From: Aquisalimonas sp.
GTDB lineage: Bacteria > Pseudomonadota > Gammaproteobacteria > Nitrococcales > Aquisalimonadaceae
Assembly: GCA_007126095.1 (NCBI GenBank)
Contig: SLBZ01000141.1
Location: forward strand, 1 to 37,459
Length of the DNA stretch: 37,459 nucleotides
Direction of reading: 5' to 3'
Part shown: piece by piece, positions 33,637 through 37,459 of the stretch
Layout of the letters: each line of letters starts with the position of its first letter
Position numbering within the stretch: the first letter of the stretch is position 1
Translations under genes and position numbers: made by a program
Notes under the pieces: model-generated
What the model was told of the DNA's origin: nothing
The model's input: only the letters and a program-made list of their open reading frames with translations
Database searches by the model: none

Positions 33637-35078
33637 TGGCGTTCAAGCGGCAGATCTACCTCTGGCACCGGTATCTGGGCATCGCCCTGTGCCTGCTCAT
33701 CGCCATGTGGTTCGCCTCCGGCATCGTGCTCATGTACGTGGGCTACCCGTCGCTGGACGACGAGGCCCGCCTGGCCGGGTTGCCCACCCTGGAGGCCGAC
33801 GCCGGGCTGGCTCCGCCCGCAGCCGTGATGGAACGCTACGGCGACGTGGACGCCCTGCGCCTCAACGCCGCGCCCGGCCGGCCGGCGTATCACTTCCGAC
33901 AGGGCGGTGAATGGCAAAGCGTCGATGCCGCCACCGGCGAGCCCCTGACCCTGGATGCCATGGAGCTCGCCGGCGCTGCCCGCCGCCATGCGGGCGCCGA
34001 GGCGGTGGCCCTGGAGCCGGTGGAAGTGGATCAGTGGACGGTCTCCGGCCGCTTCAACGCCCATCGGCCCCTGGTGCGAGCCCGCATGGAGGACGATGCC
34101 GGCTCCTGGCTTTACCTGTCGTCGAGCACTGGCGAGGTGGTACAGGCCACCACGCGCTTCGAGCGGGGCTGGAACTGGGTGGGTGCCGTGGTGCACTGGA
34201 TCTACCCGTGGCAGCTCCGCCAGCACCCCGAGCTGTGGCGGCAGGTGGTGATCTGGCTGTCCGTGCCCGCCATCGCCCTGATCCTCTCCGGCACCGTGGT
34301 GGGCTTTTGGCGGCTGCGGGTCCGGCGGCGCTACAAGGGCGGCCGCATGACGCCCTACCAGGGATGGCACCGCTGGCACCACATTCTCGGCATCGCCTGC
34401 GTGGTGTTCGTGTTCACCTTCATGTTGAGCGGCCTGCTCTCCATGAACCCGGGGCGCGTGTTCACCCCACCGGCCCCGGATGCAGGACAGACCGACGCAT
34501 GGGCGGACGGCCCCCTGATCACCGAGGCTGCCGTCTCACCGGCCGCGCTGCTCGCGGCAGCGCCCTATGGCGTGCGTGAGCTGGAATGGGATCGCCAGGC
34601 CGGTGCCGCGCTCGTCCACCTCCACGGCGCCGATACCAGCCACGTGCGCCAGGCGGACGGCAGCCCCTTCGAGCCGGACGCCGACACCCTGATCGCCCGC
34701 GCCGAAGAGCTGGTCAACGAGGGCAGTATCACCGAGGCCACCCGGCTCACGGACTACGACCACTACTACTATGCCCGCCGCAACGACCGGCCGCTGCCCG
34801 TGCTTCGCCTGCGCTACGACGACGCCGCCGGCACCACCCTCTACATCAACCCGGAGACAGCCACTATAGAGTCGCGCATCGACCACAGCGGACGCTGGCG
34901 GCGCTGGCTGTACAATGGCCTCCACAGCCTGGACTTCCCGGTGCTGTGGGAGCGCCGGCCGCTGTGGGACGTGGTGGTGCTGGGCCTGTCCCTGGCAGGG
35001 CTGGCGTTCAGCCTGACCGGCGCGGTGATCGGGTGGAAGCGGCTTGTGGGCCGCGTCCGGGTGAAACGACGACACTGA
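33636..35078 (+). CDS. PepSY-associated membrane protein (PiuB-like)
   Basis: 480 residues with four membrane helices at ~13-35, ~203-223, ~248-270 and ~442-466. The two periplasmic PepSY regions lie after the first and third helices (with ATGEPLTLDAMELAGAARRH and AGTTLYINPETATIESRIDHSGRWRRWLYNGLHSLDFPVLWERRPLWD). Conserved histidines near the helix ends (LWHRYLG, VVHWIYPW, WHRWHHILG, LHSLDF) resemble those of PiuB-type proteins often found beside TonB siderophore receptors, where an inner-membrane reductase or handling role is proposed. The coupled start (TGATG) with the receptor gene, under the cobalamin riboswitch, suggests a role in processing or moving the same ligand. This is inference. 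Confidence 0.85.
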   Translation: MAFKRQIYLWHRYLGIALCLLIAMWFASGIVLMYVGYPSLDDEARLAGLPTLEADAGLAPPAAVMERYGDVDALRLNAAPGRPAYHFRQGGEWQSVDAATGEPLTLDAMELAGAARRHAGAEAVALEPVEVDQWTVSGRFNAHRPLVRARMEDDAGSWLYLSSSTGEVVQATTRFERGWNWVGAVVHWIYPWQLRQHPELWRQVVIWLSVPAIALILSGTVVGFWRLRVRRRYKGGRMTPYQGWHRWHHILGIACVVFVFTFMLSGLLSMNPGRVFTPPAPDAGQTDAWADGPLITEAAVSPAALLAAAPYGVRELEWDRQAGAALVHLHGADTSHVRQADGSPFEPDADTLIARAEELVNEGSITEATRLTDYDHYYYARRNDRPLPVLRLRYDDAAGTTLYINPETATIESRIDHSGRWRRWLYNGLHSLDFPVLWERRPLWDVVVLGLSLAGLAFSLTGAVIGWKRLVGRVRVKRRH

Positions 35079-35092
35079 GGTGAGACCAGTCC

Positions 35093-35989
35093 ATGCGGGC
35101 GATTCCCTGGCGGCACGTGGAGCCGCTGACCCTGACGCTCTGGTGCGCCCTGCTGGCCGTGGCGGGCTCGCTGTTCACCCAGTGGCCGCTGCGCCTGGAC
35201 GGCCTGCCGGCAGCCGGGCGGCCCGCGCTCATGGCCCTGGCGCTGGTGGTGTTCATCGCCGCGCTGCTGCGCCCGTGGGAGAAGGGATTCGCCGAACGCT
35301 GGTCGATCTACCGCCTCGGCCCACCTCGCGCCAGCGCCGGCGGATTCATCCTGCTGCTGATCGCCATCCCCGTGCTCAACTATGGCAGCATCGCCCTGTA
35401 CACGGCCCTCGCGGAGCCGGAGCAGGTGTGGGTGCCGGTGCTGGAAGGGGTCATGGGCGAGCCCGGCGGCCTCTGGATGCTGCTGATCCTGCTCCTCCTC
35501 GCCGCCCCGCTCATCGAAGAGCTGCTGGTGCGCGGGCGCTTGCAATACCAGGTGGGCCGGCGCTGGGGCGTGCCCGCCGCCATCGCCATCTCCGCCACCG
35601 TGTTCGCATGGCTGCACGGCCTGCCGCAACTGGTACCCGTCTATGTCGCCTTCGGCGTGCTCCTGGGCGTGGCCGTGTGGCTCACCGGCAGTGTATGGAC
35701 GGGCGTGATCATCCACGCGCTGCACAACGGCGCCACGTTCGGGCTGTTTCTTCTGGCGGCGTCCATGGACGTGGCCCCGGCCGAGACCACAGACGCCGCA
35801 GCGGACACCGCCGCCCTCCTGCAGGCCGGCGGTTCGGCCCTGCTCCTGGGCGCGGCCCTCCTGGCGCTGGCACTGCGCATCGGCCACTGGCCCGGCCGCC
35901 ACAGCGGCGGCCCCGTTCGCTGGGGGCCACTGCTGTGGATCGGGCCGCCGCTGGTGGCACTGAATGCGGCGCCGTTGATTACTGGGTGA
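35093..35989 (+). CDS. CPBP family intramembrane metalloprotease
   Basis: 298 residues with about eight membrane helices. The Abi/CPBP motifs are complete: E142-E143-LLV-R147 (EExxxR), FAWLHG with the second conserved His near 177, and the third motif IIHALHNGATFG near 211-216. These residues bind the catalytic metal in Rce1-like proteases. GAGGTGAG precedes the ATG, 14 bases after the PepSY stop, so it belongs to the riboswitch-controlled operon. Substrate unknown; it could mature the PepSY protein or the receptor system, but no CAAX-like target is seen here. Confidence 0.88.
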   Translation: MRAIPWRHVEPLTLTLWCALLAVAGSLFTQWPLRLDGLPAAGRPALMALALVVFIAALLRPWEKGFAERWSIYRLGPPRASAGGFILLLIAIPVLNYGSIALYTALAEPEQVWVPVLEGVMGEPGGLWMLLILLLLAAPLIEELLVRGRLQYQVGRRWGVPAAIAISATVFAWLHGLPQLVPVYVAFGVLLGVAVWLTGSVWTGVIIHALHNGATFGLFLLAASMDVAPAETTDAAADTAALLQAGGSALLLGAALLALALRIGHWPGRHSGGPVRWGPLLWIGPPLVALNAAPLITG

Positions 35990-36141
35990 AACATCCTACG
36001 AGTACAGACGAAGCCAGCGAGGCTTGGGGTTGGCTCCGAAAAGCCTTGTTGGCAACCACCGCTCTTTTGGGTAATTTCTGCATTGAGCGGTGCCAGAAGG
36101 GCCCGCCAAGGATGATCCCCCCTCTATGGAAGGAGAGACTA
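35990..36141 (+). other. Start of the accessory region; candidate promoter of the terminal cassette
   Basis: A weak hairpin (AGGCTT 36020-36025 with AAGCCT 36041-36046) lies near the CPBP stop. TTGGCA at 36049-36054 and TAATTT at 36072-36077 are 17 bases apart and could drive the next two genes. Base composition begins to fall here. Confidence 0.3.
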
Positions 36142-36459
36142 ATGGGCAAAGAAGCCGTCGTTGATGTCATCAACGCTTTGTACAAAGGCGCAGGAATCCA
36201 CAAGAGGTATTCCGGCGAGGTCAATGAGCAGGTTGCCCGGGTTTTGGGCAAGATGCTCGAGGAAATACGCGGCTGTTCAGACGCCTTTTCCTGGATCCCC
36301 CGGCCAACTGGCGGACGAGCCACCATCTCCTGGATCGCTCGGAATTTCGCGAGGAGCACGATAGATCGCCTGAGAGCTAGCCAATCCCTCACCTGTGCTA
36401 GGGCGGTGATCTATAAGTGGGACCGTAAGCTTGATATGGCAGGGAGGGGGATCCTGTGA
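36142..36459 (+). CDS. Hypothetical small cytosolic protein
   Basis: 105 residues, basic, no signal peptide or membrane helix. AAGGAGAG lies a few bases before the ATG, a strong start. The sequence runs MGKEAVVDVINALYKGAGIHK, then a helix EQVARVLGKMLEEIRGC, a SWIPRPTGGRATISWIARNFARST segment and a Lys/Arg-rich end. I do not recognise the family. The gene differs from the rest of the window in composition: only 29 of the 60 bases from 36121 to 36180 are G or C, and codons such as AAA, TTT and ATA are used freely. Its stop overlaps the next start by four bases (GTGA), so the pair is probably one unit. The atypical composition suggests horizontal acquisition. Confidence 0.6.
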   Translation: MGKEAVVDVINALYKGAGIHKRYSGEVNEQVARVLGKMLEEIRGCSDAFSWIPRPTGGRATISWIARNFARSTIDRLRASQSLTCARAVIYKWDRKLDMAGRGIL

Positions 36460-37022
36460 CAAGGACAGTCCGGACGCTTCTTGTACTCTGCGCGCTGGCA
36501 ATCCATCCCCTCGCACAGGCTACACCACCGGCCGAGTCGTGGCCGTCGACCAAATGCAGTAACGGTGACTACTGGCTTGCGTTCGCCGAAGTTGAGATGT
36601 GCTTTGAGCGGTCAGATATCCGCCGACTCGAACACAGCAACCTCCCGAGCCCAACGGTGACCATGCAGCTCCATGACGGAGAGCAGACCACCGATCTCAC
36701 CTTCTCCCGACTAGATGACCAGATGCTGACCGGGGGGCTGCATGAACACCTGGGGAAGAGCGTCTCGGAAACGTTCGAGCTGCTCCGCCAGAGCAATGGT
36801 GGCGAGAAGCACGACCTGGCCCGAGAGGTGATGGACGTCGACCAGAACGCCACCGTGCGCGTCTACGGAAACGGCCAATCAAAAGCCTACGCCCTGCTCC
36901 GTGAAAGCGGCAAGTACAGCTCCATCTTCATGCTGCACAAGGACCGAGAAGGCGGCATCAAGATTGGTGGGGAGTTCGACCAGCACCTGGCTGAACGCCT
37001 GCTTTCTGCAATGCGCCCGTAA
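36456..37022 (+). CDS. Hypothetical secreted protein
   Basis: 188 residues from GTG 36456. A signal peptide (RTLLVLCALAIHPLAQA, cleavage near residue 22) is followed by a mature part with two close cysteines in KCSNGDYWLAFAEVEMCFE that could form a disulfide. The rest looks mixed alpha/beta and hydrophilic (VTMQLHDGEQTTDLTFSRLDDQ, SKAYALLRESGKYSSIFML). No family recognised. The four-base overlap with the preceding gene and its Sec export suggest a paired function across the inner membrane; an effector/immunity-like or envelope role would be a guess. A GC hairpin follows the stop at 37032-37063. Confidence 0.65.
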   Translation: MTRTVRTLLVLCALAIHPLAQATPPAESWPSTKCSNGDYWLAFAEVEMCFERSDIRRLEHSNLPSPTVTMQLHDGEQTTDLTFSRLDDQMLTGGLHEHLGKSVSETFELLRQSNGGEKHDLAREVMDVDQNATVRVYGNGQSKAYALLRESGKYSSIFMLHKDREGGIKIGGEFDQHLAERLLSAMRP

Positions 37023-37031
37023 TCCAGCCAA

Positions 37032-37063
37032 GCCGGCCCGCACGCTAAATGCCTCGGGCCGGC
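37032..37063. terminator. Hairpin after the terminal cassette
   Basis: GCCGGCCCG (37032-37040) and CGGGCCGGC (37055-37063), nine perfect pairs and a 14-base loop, ten bases after the cassette stop. No T-tract on the plus side; probable transcript-end structure. Confidence 0.5.
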
Positions 37064-37393
37064 CGACGCTTCGCTCCAGAACACCCGTTTGGCAGCCGAT
37101 ACGATTTCCGGTAGCGTCTCCGTTAAGCGCCGCCGGATAGGCCCAGCCATGGACAGTAACAACGAGAGTGAAACGGGGCGCGGTATTGCCATTCCTGACC
37201 CCTGTATCTGAGTTCCAGAGACCCAACCGCTCAAATGCCCGCCTGGTGTCGGCCAGGCGCCCGTCGGATGTGACGTGTTGATGCGCGTCAGAGCCCGCCA
37301 TTCCGGCGCCTCTGGTTGTGTGGCCGCAGGTTATACGTCAGTAATGACGCGATGTAACACGTGTGTATCGAGGTCTACTTCTAGTTGGGCAGT
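37064..37393. other. Non-coding stretch before the last gene
   Basis: No supported gene. A minus-strand frame (36879-37301) covers much of it but overlaps the secreted-protein gene, has no ribosome site and no family resemblance. A small inverted repeat CGTCA-GTAA-TGACG lies at 37336-37349, ~45 bases before the last ATG, and may be a control site. Confidence 0.4.
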
Positions 37394-37459
37394 ATGAACG
37401 ACGACGACCGGACTAACGAGATCGGGCTAGCACGATTCGCCCGCGAGTATTACGACTCG
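37394..37459 (+). CDS. Start of an unidentified gene, cut by the window end
   Basis: An ATG at 37394 opens 22 codons to the window edge: an acidic start MNDDDRTNEIGLARFAREYYDS. No strong ribosome site precedes it. An upstream inverted repeat (37336-37349) could be regulatory. The LARFAREYYDS helix resembles the starts of some HEPN-type proteins, but this is far too little to assign a family. Confidence 0.35.
   Translation, partial: MNDDDRTNEIGLARFAREYYDS

Noticed and set aside
36879..37301. A 140-codon minus-strand frame at the right end
   Set aside because: Overlaps the secreted-protein gene, has no ribosome site, and shows no family resemblance; kept only as a note.

Overview
The window is a GC-rich chromosomal segment from a gammaproteobacterium. 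The gene content (long-form LeuA, three-subunit proton-translocating transhydrogenase, priA-argS-SPOR order, a squalene synthase, many acidic proteins) best fits a halophilic or alkaliphilic Chromatiales / Ectothiorhodospiraceae-like organism. This assignment is inference from gene content; no rRNA or tRNA gene is visible. Most of the window is ordinary core genome. The accessory-looking part is the last ~1.4 kb, where base composition drops and the proteins become unrecognisable.

Layout. 183-6610: two polyamine genes, speE (minus) and speA (plus), flank a two-gene sensory operon made of a periplasmic amino-acid/urea-type binding protein and a methyl-accepting chemotaxis protein, preceded by a flagellar sigma-28-like promoter. 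6637-7960: a beta-hydroxyacid dehydrogenase and an SseB-like protein. 7973-12687 (minus): priA, argS and a SPOR-domain membrane protein. 13040-14222: a DnaJ-related protein and a TIGR02444-type protein. 14422-17264 (minus): pntAA1-pntAA2-pntB. 17647-18276: an HNH endonuclease. 18286-20347: a leucine leader peptide and leuA. 20516-22271: a 5'-3' exonuclease and a fructosamine-kinase-like protein. 22449-28092 (minus): a CHASE/PAS receptor, an alpha/beta hydrolase, a squalene/phytoene synthase and mlaA. 28210-30926 (minus): ubiD and a 2Fe-2S flavin reductase. 31009-35989: a promoter with a perfect 20-bp palindrome in its spacer, a cobalamin riboswitch, a TonB-dependent receptor, a PepSY membrane protein and a CPBP intramembrane protease. 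36142-37459: a small two-gene cassette and the first codons of another gene.

Recurring theme. Eight copies of a ~25-bp extragenic palindrome (REP-like) sit only at the 3' ends of genes. Three inverted pairs are present, and two copies carry base changes on both arms that keep the hairpin paired.

Strongest candidates for something undescribed: (i) the riboswitch-controlled TonB receptor / PepSY / CPBP operon with a second, operator-type control; (ii) the squalene synthase-MlaA-hydrolase operon; (iii) a binding-protein/chemoreceptor operon inside a polyamine neighbourhood; (iv) an orphan intrinsic terminator in the pnt leader; (v) the low-GC terminal cassette. All functional statements come from reading the sequence and knowledge of families; no database search was run.
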